Of a stretch of 64,000 nt of DNA, positions 31,299 to 43,747 are shown piece after piece. Positions within the stretch are counted from its first letter, which is position 1; every line of letters begins with the position of its first letter. The position numbers were made by a program, and so were the translations under genes. This DNA is from Endomychus coccineus (Eukaryota; Arthropoda; Insecta; Coleoptera; Endomychidae), in the NCBI GenBank assembly GCA_958510875.1, contig OY294070.1, forward strand, positions 9,858,001-9,922,000. The letters run 5' to 3'. The notes beneath the pieces are model-generated. The model was not told where the DNA came from, did no database searches, and saw nothing but the letters and a program-made list of their open reading frames with translations.

Positions 31299-33104
31299 AT
31301 AGATAGATAGATAGATAGGTAACTTTATTCAGAGAATTGTACTTAAAAAAAACGAACATCTGAGAATGATAAAAGTGCTAACAAAAATACACAATAAGTA
31401 TTTGACAAGAAAACAAAAACAAACCGAAAACAGGCATGCTGACATTGTAGAGTAAAATAGTCAATATATAAAAAAAAAACAGTTGACGCTGAATCAGAAT
31501 AAATCGGAATCTAGAAATTCATTTACACTTTATGGTTCAACCTTAATTAATAATTCCTGTACCAACTGTTTGAATTTTTTAAGACAGGGTTCGATTTTCA
31601 CTTCCGTTGGAAGTCTATTAAAAAATTTAATACACGAATACATAGGGGTTTTTTCTGTTTGAGTTAATCTTTGGGCTGGAGTATTTAAATCCACAGTTCT
31701 AGTACCACAACTATGCTGTGATTTATATATATTGAATTTTTCCCTATTTTTAATCAGAAATACCAAACACTCACATATATAGATACTTGGCACAGTCAAA
31801 ATATTCATTTCTCTAAATTTTCCTCTGCATGATTGCCTATAACCGTTTCCCAACAAAATTCGTAGAGCTCTCCTCTGCACTCTAAAAACACGTTGCGCTT
31901 CTCCGCATTCTCCCCAGAAAATGACACCAAAGCGCAATAGAGAATAAAAGTTCGAAAAATACACAGTCCTTAAAGCATTTGTGTCTAAATATTTAGCTGT
32001 GATTCTGAAAGAGTAACACACCGAGTTTAATTTATTGCAGAGTTCATTTATATGAATCTCCCAATCTAGATTTTGGTCTATATGAATCCCGAAGAACTTT
32101 GTGTCATTATCTAAGGTCACATTTTGTGTCTGAAGCTGTATTTCCTGCGGTATTTTGTTCCTTGCGTTTTTGGTTGGTTGTGAAACAGATATAAGTTGTC
32201 TTTTCTTTGTTTAGAATCAATTGATTTTTGGTGAGCTAGTCTTGAGCTTTTTTTAGGCTGTTGTTAGCTATACCTAACATTTCTTGGAATGAAGATCCTA
32301 CCGCTAGTAGGTTGATGTCATCGGCATAATTCACGAGATGTGTTTTTTCGTTTACAATTTCAGATGCTAAGTCATTGATATAGAATACGAGTAATAGAGG
32401 ACCCATTAAACTTCCCTGGGGTACTCAAACCGACAGATGACCCTCGTCAGAAAAGTACTTCTTTCCATTTATATCTACTTTTTGAGAGTGTTCTGTCATG
32501 TATGATCTTAACCAGCTAAGTGCTGGGCCTCTGATACCATAACGCTCCAATTTAGCCAATAAAATAACATGGTTAATGCTATCAAATGCTTTTGACAAGT
32601 CCAAAAATATACCCATTGACAGATATTTGTTTTCATATCCCAAAACAATTTTTTCTATGAAGTCATAAATAGCAGTGTCTATTGATTTGCCCTTTAGATA
32701 TCCATGCTGTGAGCAATTTTTCAGCATAAAAAAAGCTCAGGAGTTTAGTACACATAGATATTTCAAATATTTTTGAGGATGGTATCAAACTAATAGGACG
32801 ATGGTTTTCTAATAGTGTGGGATCACCTTTTTTATATAATGGTTTGACAATAGCAAGTTTCAAACTATCTGGAAAAAGTCCATATTGAAAAGAATTATTT
32901 ATTATGTGGCACAAAGGGATTGCTAGTTCATTTTCACAACTTTTTATGATACTGCTCGGTATTTCATCGTATCCTGCACTCATAGTATTTTTCAACTTTT
33001 TGATTATCTTAGTAGTTTCATCAATAGTTATGGGTGTATGAAACATTGAATTTTTTGAAAGAGGTATGTTATAAATCATATCTACTTCTGCATTATCCCA
33101 ATAT
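31299..33104 (-). mobile_element. Jockey/CR1-like LINE, 5' end lost at a mariner
   Basis: The minus strand carries one long RT region followed by a 3' untranslated part with AATAAAGTTACC and a tail of ATCT repeats (31299-31318). Its 5' side stops at 33104, where mariner sequence starts; the missing LINE 5' end is not visible beyond the mariner. A microsatellite-like 3' tail instead of poly(A) is seen in several LINE clades. Confidence 0.85.
31530..33100 (-). pseudogene. LINE reverse transcriptase ORF, few breaks
   Basis: In order: MSAGYDEIPSSIIKSCENEL, PLYKKGDPTLLENHRPISLI, QHGYLKGKSIDTAIYDF, GIFLDLSKAFDSINHVILL, VPQGSLMGPLLLVFYINDLA, the catalytic NYADDINLLAVG (YADD at 32317-32328), and later FFGIHIDQNLDWEIHINELC, GVIFWGECGEAQRVFRVQRR and the end FNRLPTEVKIEPCLKKFKQL. 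A stop sits just before VPQGS (near 32430), and frame changes occur near 32700 and 32200. This is the best preserved LINE RT in the window. Confidence 0.9.
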
Positions 33105-33715
33105 ACGAGGGTCCTTGAAAAATATAACAGATGGAGCCACAATCGAAAATCTCATGTGATATTTATGATGTACCATCTTTAACTAGAACGCATTAAAATT
33201 CTCAGAATGATATGTCATTCAGTTCCTTTTTGACACCCATTGAAAGCAAGCAGCCTTGAAGATTTTTGTAAACATGGAAAACAGTGAATTTCGCGTCTTG
33301 ATTCAACATTATTTCTTGCGTGGGGAAGACATTACGCAAACCAAAGCAATCGCTTGTTAAGCATTATGGGGACTCTTCACCATCGATTGGAACGATTCAC
33401 GAGTGGTATAATGATTTTCGATGTGATATTATGACCACAAAGGACGCCCAACCTTCTAGTATGATATTCGACGATCGGCGAGTTAAAGTGTACGAGATTG
33501 CTGAGACTATGGGCTCTCTGTTGACAACAAGCGCGACAGTGTGACAACTTCAAAGGAGTGTTTAGCGATGTTCAAGTGCAATCAGAACAACTTTTCGCGC
33601 TGTTTTGTAACAATGGACGGAACATGGAGCCATCACAACATACCAGAAACCAAAGAACAGTCGAAACAGTGAACTTGTCCTGGCGAATCGAAGCCGAAAA
33701 AGGCCAAAGTGATTT
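33105..33715 (+). mobile_element. mariner, 3'-truncated, inserted in the LINE
   Basis: Starts CGAGGGTCCTTGAAAAATAT after a TA. An ATG at 33274 opens MENSEFRVLIQHYFLRGEDI, the usual mariner start, but a stop appears after TKAIAC. The later pieces (TTKDAQPSSM, MDGTWSHHNIPETKEQSKQ) lie in other frames. It ends near 33715 without the QDNA and third-D regions or a right terminal repeat. Confidence 0.87.
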
Positions 33716-34639
33716 TGAAAATCGGAGTTGGTGAACCAAAAACTTTGTCTATTAGTCAAGTTCTTACGCGAAATGTGTTTGTATTTTTCATTACGCATTT
33801 CTCAACTTCGTTGTTATAATTGTGCTGGTTCAAAGAGACGTTTAAATCAAAATCAGGAGAAAAATCAGGATTAGCTGAATATGTTTTTTATTTTTAGTAA
33901 TGAATATTCACACAGATATATAAAACATTTTATAAAAGTTTCCGCAATAGCCACATGATTTTTGAAATCCATAATGAGAGCTAAACTACTAATTAAAATA
34001 AATAATAGACACGTCAAATGTGAGCCAAATGTTCTATATATTCGGTTAGAATGTTCCTTCTAGTTTGGCCCGCATAGCATTTTGAACACGACTAACAATC
34101 GATTTTGTAAATTCCGGATTTGTCGAAGTCGAAAACTTTATCCAAAGGTGTTGCCTAAGCGGGTTTCAGCGTATATAAACTAGTTGTATTGTATGGTGTT
34201 TATTGATTACCGAATTATGAGAAGTGAAGCTTTTGAATTTAATCAAACTATTGTAAGGTAGTGGCTCCATTTCTCTTTTTGTTTCGAAATTAAGTTATTG
34301 ATCAAAAATTCGTCGTAACCATTGTCCAACGGTTTTGTTGAAGTTTTTCACAACTGCGTTGTTATAATTTTGCTGGCTCAAAGGGGCATTTAATAATCAA
34401 TGAACAAGACTATTAAATGGAACTATTTTATATCTGAATGGTGTAGCTATTTGTTTGAGTGGGTTTTCTGTATATGTTGAATTCTAAGTGATAATCATCT
34501 CTGATGACGTTAATAACAAGGAAAGGAAGCTGATTATATCGCTGGTTGTCTATTTCTATTTTTACAGAGAAGTGTTTTCAAATTTTTACTCTTACATTAT
34601 GACCGAAATACACATTTTCTGAAATGGTCGATATGCATG
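33716..34639. other. Old repeats and unassigned DNA
   Basis: 34058-34266 is a diverged copy of 16785-17005. The word CGTTGTTATAATT-TGCTGG appears at about 33818 and 34354, both followed by TCAAAG and a TTTAA stretch, which suggests two copies of one small repeat. No gene is recognisable. Confidence 0.45.
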
Positions 34640-34920
34640 TCATGTTATAATTGGGCGGATCGCGGCCGTACACCCCATGTGTTTGCGAAGACTCCCCTGC
34701 ATGCCCATAAGGATGCAACGACCTTCTTCATCCGGGTTTCAACGGTGCAGTTTCCAGCTTAGTTTAGCATCAAGGATAACTCCAACGTATTTCACTGAAC
34801 CTTTTAGGTGAAAGGTCCTCCCTAACAGACGAATCTCTGGTGGTTTATTTTTGAAAACGATCACTTCGGTCTTTTCAGGATTCACCCGGAGTCCCTCGAC
34901 CTGATCTGTTTCATTCATAT
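34640..34920 (-). pseudogene. LINE RT C-terminal piece
   Basis: Minus-strand translation GLRVNPEKTEVIVFKNKPPE, then IRLLGRTFHLKGSVKYVGVI and LDAKLSWKLH, is the thumb-proximal part of RTs from R1/I-type LINEs. YADD and RNase H are absent. It may be the companion of the C-terminal piece at 35950-36400. Confidence 0.78.
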
Positions 34921-35940
34921 TAGTTGAAAATCATAAATATTCTAGAAACGGCGACTGAGTAATGTAGAATCGATTTTGTAAATTGAAATACCTGAAATAT
35001 TCCTTATACCTAATACGTATTGGACGACCTGGGTGTTCTAACTCCTATTACAATCTAAACGAGGTAATATAAACTTCAGAGTTTTATCTACTGGGTCTTT
35101 GAATTTCTCATGATAAACTTAATAATGATGAACGTTCAGTTTACGTTCAATAATTAATAGCAACTTTTTCCCTCCCATTTATCTTTATCAATAATATTAA
35201 CTATTCCGATTTCCCAATACGCGATAAAATACTTCGAAGGATATTCTCGAAACAGCAATGACACGTCTCTATATACCGGTCATTAATCAAACGTTGAATA
35301 CTATCTGAAATTTAAAATCTAGTCCAATATTAATTATTTATTCAACTTTTGAATGCCGATTTTAATCTCCCAATACATACCAACGGAAATAATCCAAATA
35401 AATACCATTCGTAATAATTGGATTCTTAGAATGCAAGTATGTATATATGAATAACAGGATGTAAATATTCGAGAAGTGGACACACCTAGACTATATAACC
35501 TGGATGCTAAGAAATATAGATTGATGAAAGTGAATTATGAATAATGAAAATCTCAACACCCAAATTCGTTATTCTCTCTATGTGCCATAGCAACTGCTAC
35601 AGCTAAATATGTCAGCAAATAATGGCTTTTATGGGAAAAAAGACTTGGACTATTTTTTGTTATAAATCGTTGGCGAGACATGGGACGAGCTTAAAACCCC
35701 CTTGTTTTTGTGAGTGTCAAAATGTTCTTGGATTTGATTTTACGCGAGAGCGGTAGGTCGTAGAGAAACATGTTGTTCAAAAAAAAATTGTAAAGAACCG
35801 GAAAGATCAGAAGTAGAGGGCTCTAAAGTTCCCAAAAATGACTTAATCCTCTTTTCGACGCGGACAGTGGAAGTATAAAAGTTTTCCTACATTGCACCGT
35901 TCATCATCATCATTATCATAGATTGAGGGGAGGGGGCTTA
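34921..35940. other. Unassigned AT-rich DNA
   Basis: No recognisable gene or repeat. Confidence 0.4.
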
Positions 35941-35944
35941 ACCC

Positions 35945-36405
35945 CTAAATACACTTAGGCCACTCAGTTGGGCCCATTATGCGTGGTCAGATCCCTATTA
36001 TATTCTAGCAGGTTTATGGCCCGCCAGAAACCCAGAATATTCCTAATGCTGGCCTCCTACAGTTCTTCTGTAAACAGTTTCGCTTCGCCGAAGCCACGGT
36101 GTCTAAGGTATGTCAAAACAGGGCATTCCAACAGAATGTGGGAGGCGATTTCTTCCACCTCTCTGCATTTCCCACATAAAGGATCATCTGCGATACCCAT
36201 AGTATGGAGGTGTTTTTTGAGACGATAGTGACCCATTATGATTCTAGTCATCTGTCTGATGACCCTTCTGTTTAGAGAAAGGAATTCCTTTAAGAGCCTA
36301 GACACAGGCACTTTGATAAAGAGCTTGGTCTGCCTCATGTCTGGCCATTCTCGACACAAGTCTGAACACTCTTTGTTCAGTTGGCCCCACAATTTGATAA
36401 AGCAA
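35945..36405 (-). pseudogene. LINE C-terminus with CxxC-H-C zinc motif
   Basis: The frame reads FLSLNRRVIRQMTRIIMGHY, RLKKHLHTMGIADDPLCGKC and REVEEIASHILLECPVLTYL. It matches 17035-17334 in the protein and in the 3' tail (GCCCGCCAGAAACCCAGA and TTGGGCCCATTATGC). An internal stop falls at 36057. It faces the RTE-like LINE that begins near 36420. Confidence 0.85.
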
Positions 36406-36419
36406 CCCTCGCCTGGTCA

Positions 36420-37815
36420 GGTAGTACGCTTCCCCCAGAGAATAATTATAGCAGAGGTAATAAAAGCATGTAAATCATTAAAGTATAGAACGGCACCTGG
36501 ACCTGGAAACATACCAGCAGAACTCAGAACTCAGAATGGAACACCGGCCTTATATCCATCATATACAAGAAGGGAGACAAACAAAACTGTGATAATCACA
36601 AGGGGATAGCAGCGACGAGTACACTATACAAAGTATATGGCAAGATCCTGGCAAATAAAATCGAATCAGAATACAGGAATATGAAAGCAAAAGAACAAGC
36701 AGGATTTCCTGCAGGAAAATCCACAGTAGACAACCTATTCTGTGTCACTCAACTACTGGAGAAGAAAACAGCTTGTAACCAAGAAACCCATCTGGTGATT
36801 GTGGACTTGAAAAAGCATAATAAACTGTGGGAAACATTAGAAAGAACGAACATCAGTGTAACCATAATAAAAGCGATAAGTAGCTTATACCAACAAACAA
36901 CAGCAAAAATCAAGCATAGCAAAACGGGCTTTACAATCAGTAAGGGGCTGCCTATCTACGACTTTGCTCAAAATATACCTAGAATAAGCACTTAAGCAGT
37001 GGAAAATAAAATGCAAAAACATGGGAATACCCATAAAGGATAACATCATATACACACTATGCTTCGCGGACGATCAAATAGTAATAGCACAAGATAAGCA
37101 CGACATTGGATACATGACCAGAAAGATCATAGCAGGATACAGCAAATGAGGCCTGGAAGTCAATATACAAAAAACGGCGTACATGTGTGTAGGAGGAAAA
37201 CAAGAGGACCTCGTGCTAGAAGATGGAAAATGCATAAAACAAACGAATAAGTATAAATACCTAAGAGTACAAATAAACGACGGAACACTAGATGATCACA
37301 TAAAGGACAGAAATATACAAGGCAGAAAAGCAATAATCATGATGAATGGAATACTATAGGATAAATCCATATTGGACAGAAACAAACAACAAATATATGT
37401 AATACCACAGTAAAAAGCATAATTACATATAGTAGTGAATTATGGGCCTTCAACGAGAGAGCTGATAAAACCTTAGAAGCTACAGGAATAGATTACTGGC
37501 AAAGAGCTGCCGGAAAATCGAGAATTGAGAGAACCACAAATGAAATAATCCATGAAATCATGGTAGTAACACACACCATAGTCGAGGACATTAAAGTAAA
37601 CCAACTGAGATGTTATGGTCATGTTCAAAGAATGCTAGATGTAAGACTTCCAAAAAAAGTGTGGAAATGGACACCACAAGGAAGAAGAAAGAGAGGGAGA
37701 CTAAGCAAAAGTTGGAGAGAGGGAATCGACAAAGAAATCCGAGAAAGAGACGTGGAAGAAGGCCTATAGATGGACAGAGGAAAATGGAGACTAGAAATCG
37801 GAAGACGTTTTAAGC
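36420..37815 (+). pseudogene. RTE-like LINE reverse transcriptase
   Basis: In order: VIKACKSLKYRTAPGPGNIP, KEQAGFPAGKSTVDNLFCVT, LEKKTACNQETHLVIVDLKK, TGFTISKGLP, LCFADDQIVIAQDKHDIGYM (catalytic FADD near 37062-37073), GLEVNIQKTAYMCVGGKQED, KYKYLRVQINDGTLDDHIKD, QLRCYGHVQRMLDVRLPKKV and WKWTPQGRRKRGRLSKSWRE. The basic GRRKRGR tail is typical of endonuclease-RT LINEs of the RTE-related groups. At least six stops or frameshifts break it. The endonuclease domain is missing. Confidence 0.85.
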
Positions 37816-39060
37816 CTTAAAGAAGATTTCGTGAATTCGAGTAGTCATGCAAAATATAGAATTCAAGTAAAATAATAGACTTGCTCACCGTTTTTGCCTT
37901 CGCCAGGGACATTTCGGGACATAAGTACATCCTGTATAAGCGGCTTCAATGATCAGCTATGAAGTAATCTGCAAAAAAAAACAAGGAATTAAACAATTGC
38001 GCTCGCATATAAGGGTCATAGAAATGGGTAGTAATTCACCTACAAATGCATAATGAACAGGACGATAATCAATACATAATCATCGTTTGCTTGCTAGTTA
38101 GTATTGTTTAACGATTTTCGATTATATAAATCAAATTCTTACATCGAGTGTATTGGGTTCTGAACAAACGCACATCGCAACGCGTCTCTCCACCTCCCCC
38201 TCCACGAGCTCGTTCTATGCAATAAAACATAAAAATCGTAAGCATTATTCTTATAATTACGATAGTTTTTATATGTGCTGTCATATATTTTTGATACAGG
38301 TTTGGTATATTCAAAAGTGACTGATTTTATTTCTTTCTAAATGAGAATTCCTTATCTGATCCAAAAGATAATTAGTATGTATTGAAATTTCAAGTCATCT
38401 TTGATATTTATCGAGATATTCATAGTTGGCTGGGGAACGCGCTACGGCCTACTAGTCCGTCTCTCTTCCACCCATCTCGCCGTTGTATATCGCGCTCGCT
38501 CGTCTAGGAGCGTGTCGTTCTTTTGTTTCGGGATGCGGGATCTTCGATTTATAGTTATATTTTCTTAAATTCCTCCAATCATGAATTATAATTGTTAATA
38601 CAACTCTTTTTGTACCTGTTTTTTGTTGGTGTCATTTATATGTCTATTGTTTAAGATCTGACAGGTATGTATGTTCGAGTCGGCTTTTTATCGAGAGAAA
38701 TTTAACATCATTTGCTACGATTCTGATATGCCGTTTATGAGCGTGTTATTAAATATGTTCCATTTCGAATAATTCGAGATCACAATCCATTTTTCCTTTA
38801 TTGCAGAGCGAAACTGTATAAGAATTATCACATCGGTGGTTGAGATACACACGTGATATTAACTGAGATCCATAGATTACTAGCTTTCTCGCTTTTAGGA
38901 ACGGAAAATCTACTGCAAATGATTAGAAACAGGTAAAGTACTGCAAATAAGTATGCTCTATTACATCAAATGTTCCTTCGAATTGACAGCAATAGATAGA
39001 TAGAAGGGTGTTTTATTTTCAGAAAATATGCAGATATATGTTCTTTTTATATAAATACTG
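37816..39060. other. Unassigned intergenic DNA
   Basis: No recognisable gene. Two CT-rich stretches (38180-38215 and 38455-38520) are slightly GC-richer than their surroundings. Nothing identifies them. Confidence 0.4.
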
Positions 39061-39064
39061 AAAC

Positions 39065-39545
39065 TATTCCTTCCCATCGGCTGGTAAGTGGCTTCAGGTT
39101 CACAAATCGTGTGCCCTAAGTAGCCTTATTGAGCCCAGAATGACTGCATCCGGTTTATCAAGATCTCTGCAGAGTTCTTGTATGTCGGAATGATATTCAA
39201 GTTGGAACGCAGCGAAGACCGAATTCCGCCCAAAACACCGATAATCAGAGCCACTAATTCGACCTTGTGGCCTGGGTATAGCTTCCGGCAGGAGATCTTG
39301 ATACCTTGTCCATTTTTTTTCCTCTTTCAAGACTACTTTCTTCTCTGCCGGATCAGAGAATTCGATGACATCCATAGTGCTGGTTTGTTTATCAAGGAAA
39401 ACAACGTCAGGCCTATATGCTTGTATGGACCTGACGGTCAGAAACGTGTAACTCCAGTAGATCTAGCATTTTTCGATTCCGACAACGGACTCAATATCTT
39501 CTGGCATGTAAGGCAGCATCGGCTCTTGGTCTATTACGTACGAGT
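39065..39545 (-). pseudogene. LINE C-terminal restriction-like endonuclease piece
   Basis: Minus-strand translation gives DQEPMLPYMPEDIESVV, TVRSIQAYRPDVVFLDKQTS, MDVIEFSDPAEKKVVLKEEK and KWTRYQDLLPEAIPRPQGRI. The pattern RPD...D then IEFS and KEEK..RYQ fits the PD-(D/E)XK fold of restriction-like endonucleases found at the C-terminus of R2-type LINEs. It could also come from another retroelement with a PD-(D/E)XK domain. A frameshift separates the first part from the rest, and no RT is next to it. Confidence 0.6.
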
Positions 39546-39834
39546 GTCTTAGATGGTAATACAGCACCCGTGAACAACTCATCATTTTAGGCATAAAAGT
39601 TCATATAAACAAGAGTTCGGTCTCCAGGAATAGCGGAGTTACAGGGTAATGAAATTTAAAAAATGGTTGATTCATTAAAAATTAAGCTTCGAAATTGACC
39701 AACATTACATGTTATTCAATTTCATACAAAAAAGATACAGGCTGATATTTTATTAAATATCCATTAACATATTTCCTCTTAAAACGAGTGTTTTGTACGT
39801 CAATGGCAAACTTTGAGATTTTTATTTGCTTCTG
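39546..39834. other. Unassigned AT-rich DNA
   Basis: GTTCATATAAACAAGAGTTCGGTCTC and the following GGAATAGCGGAGTTA look like transposon terminal sequence by type, but no partner copy is in the window. Confidence 0.3.
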
Positions 39835-40000
39835 TTATTGAATATTTAATTTCTTAGTGTTATCAGTGTACCATTCAATGTCCTTTCTACTGAGTCTTGG
39901 AATGGTATTTCTGTCCCATTCCCTATTCCGACTTAGCTTCGTTTTAAATCCTTTCACAGAGCAATACATTTTTTCCTCATATCTCAGGGCATGTCCTAGC
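39835..40000 (-). pseudogene. LINE RNase H start
   Basis: In the minus strand KMYCSVKGFKTKLSRNREWD is followed by TIPRLSRKDIEWYTDNTK, matching the start of the RNase H domain of R1/I-type LINEs (W-TDGSK). The catalytic D is present; G-S has become N-T. The remainder of the domain is absent, and mariner sequence follows. Confidence 0.6.
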
Positions 40001-40053
40001 TTTGCTGATCTACAGTGAGAGGTTCATACTTGCATTTGGCGATTCCCTCTCCA

Positions 40054-41066
40054 GTCATTCTATACGAGGGCAAGACCTCATCGCTGGAGCCAAATCTCTT
40101 CCCGCCAAGCCATTTCTTCAAGTTTGGAAACAGATAAAATTGCAGGGCCCCAAATCTGGAGGATATGGTGAATGATGAACCAATTCGTGGCACAATTCAT
40201 GTGATTTTGCCATTGCGACTGCGGATCAGTGGGCTGTGCGAGTGTGCGTTGTCCTGGTGAAAGAGAAGATGCGGCAACTTTCGCTTCAAATCGACGTCGA
40301 ATCGATCCAACAGCTCTGCATAATATACGCAGGTGATCGTTTTGCCCTGTTCAAGGTAATCGATATGGACGATACCATGATCATCGCAAAAAACTGTCCC
40401 CATGACTTTGTTGGCCGATAAGCCCCCTTCGGCCTTTTTCTGCTTCGATTCGCCAGGACAAGTTCACTGTTTCGACTGTCATTTGGTCTCTGGTGTGTTG
40501 TGGTGGATCCATGTTTCATCCACGGTTACGAAACATCACAAAAATTCCTCCTTATCACGTTTGAACATCGCCAAACACTCCTTTGAAGATCACAAGGTCG
40601 CGCTTGTTGCCAACAGAGAGCAAATGCGACACCCATCAGGCAGATAGCTTTCTCATATTCAGAAATTTATGCAAAATGTTCCATGTCCGTTTGATTGAGA
40701 TGCCCATAGCCTCAGTAATCTCGTGCTAATCAACTCGCTGATCGTCCAATATCATACAATGGATTTTATCGACCTCAATTAAACGGCCAGAACGTTCTGC
40801 GTCCTTTGTGCTTTGGTTTGCGTAATGTTTTTCCACCCAAGAAATAACGTTTAATCAAGATGAGAAAAAATTCACTTTTTTCCCTGCTTACAAAAATCTG
40901 TAAGGTTGCTTGCTTCCGAAGAGTGTCAAAACAGAACTGAATGACATATCAGTCTGAAAATTTTAATGCGTCCTAGTTAAAGATGGTACATAACAAATGT
41001 CACATGGAATTTTCGATTGTGGCACCATCTGTTTTATTTTTCAGGAACTTTTCACCTTGCCTTGCA
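40054..41066 (-). mobile_element. mariner, internally deleted, minus strand
   Basis: The 5' end (41020-41066) carries AAAAGTTCCTGAAAAATAAA and the conserved ACAGATGGTGCCACAATCG. The gene then runs to about 40066, where the protein stops at GSSDEV and joins directly to a terminal repeat (TACGAGGGCAAG at 40052-40064). The last part of the gene and the 3' untranslated region are deleted. Confidence 0.85.
40066..40900 (-). pseudogene. mariner transposase, several frameshifts
   Basis: Pieces in order: the helix-turn-helix region near 40640-40760; MKHGSTTTHQRPNDSRNSEL, an out-of-frame shadow of the WIHHHTPETK block; then GTVFCDDHGIVHIDYLEQGK, TITCVYYAELLDRFDVDLKR, LPHLLFHQDNAHSHSPL (second catalytic D) and the RFGALQFYLFPNLKKWLGGK segment, where the usual PCDYYLF has become ALQFYLF. 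The third catalytic D is lost. Confidence 0.85.
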
Positions 41067-41069
41067 TGT

Positions 41070-41710
41070 TGACCTCTTAGCCGTACTCTACACTACCATA
41101 TGGAGGGGTGTGAGCTGTAGTATTACTTCTATAGCAACGGTTGGGCATTCAATAACGCTCCCTTCTAATTCGATAGTTTTGAAGTTAAGGTTTCTTTTCC
41201 TTGTGAATGCAATTAGGGTGGTTTTGCTGGTTTTGACGTCAAGTCCCATCGATTGTATTAGTGAATTCAACGCCTCTCTGAACTATGTCGCAGAGGATAT
41301 TTTCGAACTCACCTCTTACGATTATGACTATGTCGTTGGCATAGCCGAGTATACCGAGTCGAGTTCGGTCACGGTCAGATGGCAAAGAAGTCGATCTTCA
41401 ATTAGACTTCATATAAGTGGGGACGACATTCCCCCAATTGGGTATCCTCTAGCTGTGAAGGTGGAAATAGTTTCTTACCCTATTTTTGTCTCTGCTGATC
41501 TGATAGAGAACAGTTGCGACAGCCACCTGGTTGTCATACAATCTACTCCTCTGTCTTCTAGTACTGTTTCGACTGCTTCATGTGTCAAAATCCCACAAAC
41601 TATAGTTTATTTACTCTCCAGGGCAATAAGCATACCCAACCATCAAACGTCAAAGTCGTTTGTACGCAAATTGGCGGGCTATTTAAGACACCCATTACAT
41701 ACATACTTTT
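41070..41710 (-). pseudogene. LINE RT piece fused to the mariner end
   Basis: Minus-strand pieces: TARGYPIGGMSSPL, LGILGYANDIVIIVRGEFEN (YADD replaced by YAND), then LIQSMGLDVKTSKTTLIAFT, RKRNLNFKTIELEGSVIEC. This is the RT palm and thumb of an R1/I-like LINE with frameshifts. The long plus-strand open frame of 231 codons here is a shadow of it. It stops at the mariner terminal sequence at 41066. Confidence 0.82.
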
Positions 41711-43414
41711 GAGCGACTAAATATCGAACAAGGAACATCTTGCAATCAATAACTCAACAATTCTCAACGGTACAGTAATTCTATTAGTTTATTCAACATG
41801 TAATGACTAAGTAGATAAAATCTATCTTCCTCCCCGCCTCTTGAATGTTCTACGAAGCTCTCACCGCGATCTTCATCTGTCAATTTGAAAGTTTATCATT
41901 CGATCAAACTCATTATGCGCGCGGTAAATACTTGTACAAATAGAAAAAACCGTTCTCAACCACTATTGACTGTCGGTAATATTTATTATTCAAAACGCAA
42001 CATAAGGTGGTTTGAATATTACCGGCCTTTTTAGAAACCTTTTAAACAGTTTTTATCTAATAAAAACAAGACGGACAGAAGAAGAGGAATAAGATGATGA
42101 CTACGTAGTGCTGTCTGAATTCATATTTAAAATTCCGAAAAACCGCTTAATCATCGACGTAGATGATTAAATCTGATAATTATTGCTTCTATTTGAACAA
42201 CCATCGTTGGGGAAAGAACGACCGGAGTGTTTCAAGAGATATGAACTCTACTTCAAGTTGTCTACGGTTTATATTTACTCTACATATATACATGTATATG
42301 AATATGCACACGAAAAACTTAATGAGTTTTTGTATACATGTAAAGTAGATTATAGTAAATTAAATAACGGTACGTAATAAGATCGAAGAACTGTACAATA
42401 TTTCAAATATAATTGTGGAAGAGATCTCGTTCACTTCTGTTAGTACAAACTTGGAATAATCTCTTGTGATGGCATCATTAATGATAGAATCACTTGACAT
42501 AATTAGGGTTGAAAATAATCAAAGCTGTTATGAATAGCATCATCTGGAAGCAATATTTTTTCTTGACAATATTGCTATTTGCAAACAAAATAGGTCTGAT
42601 TATGTAATTTAAGTTAACAAACTGTCTTCATAGTTGTTGGATGCGGCAGAATGGACACCAAGGCCGGATTTAGCGGATGGCAACAGGGGCCTCCACAAAA
42701 GAGGGACCCCCACAATAGACTTCGGAAAAAAAAATCTTTTAAATTTCGACTAGTAAACACTAGTAAACAACTTTTCCTTTGATATTTTTTTTCACTGTTT
42801 TACCTTTACCTTTACCTTTGTACAAACATGATTAAGCATCATTGAAAGTGACTTACTTCGGGAACTGGATTTCGGCTAAATCATCAACGATTTTTCGGCG
42901 AAAAAAGGTCGGAAGGTTCCGTTCGTTAACGCTAAAATTTAATTTCAGATAATTCTTGTTTCCGATTATATTTATATATGTTTGTTGAATACTAAAAGAA
43001 TTGACTTGGTTTCACAATAAATCATTTATTGAAAAACTCGACTGATGGTCACATTTAAACTACTTTGCAGTGATGATGAAATCGTAGTATTTATAGAATA
43101 TCTATACCTTTCCTTGCAAGTCCTATGCAGTATAATATGTTCCGATAAAAATGAAATTTGAAATTTTTATCACCAACATAAACATTCATTTAGGAAGCGT
43201 TTTTGCAACGCACTTTAGTTAGTCATAACTCTCTTATACACACCTATTTGCAGGTGGAAACTATTTTCAATCACTCAAGAACACCTAAGGAACAGGAGGA
43301 GGAACATATACTTTTCCACGGTAAAACTCTGTTAAATAGTAATATTTATCAAATGTCACACTCAATGTTCGTCACGCGCGTATAAGACAGGTTGCTTACT
43401 GATTCTCGTTGTAG
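41711..43414. other. Unassigned DNA; possible single hAT-like end
   Basis: CAAGGCCGGATTTAGCGGAT at 42660-42679, followed by GGGGCC, resembles one terminus of a hAT-type transposon, but no partner end was found. ACCTTTACCTTTACCTTT near 42800 is a short tandem repeat. No gene is recognisable. Confidence 0.35.
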
Positions 43415-43747
43415 TAGTATGACCACAAAGGACGCCGAACGTTCTAGTCGTCTAATTGAGGTTAGAACGCCAGAAATTGTCGATAAAATGCATAGGGATA
43501 TTGGACGAGATTGCTGAGGCTATGGGCATCTCAACCGAGCGGGTACGGAACTTTATGCATAAATTGTTGGATATGAGAAAGCTATCTGCCAGATGGGGCC
43601 GCGTTTGCTGTTTGTTGACAAGCGCGACCATGTGACAACGTGAAAGGAGTGTTTGGCGATGTTCAAGCGCGATAAGAAGAACTTTTTGCGCGGTTTCGTA
43701 ACCCTGGACGAAACATGGATCCATCACAACGCACCAGAGACCAAAGA

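Noticed and set aside
41017..41712. 231-codon plus-strand open frame
   Set aside because: It is the antisense shadow of LINE RT sequence on the minus strand; the real motifs are on that strand.
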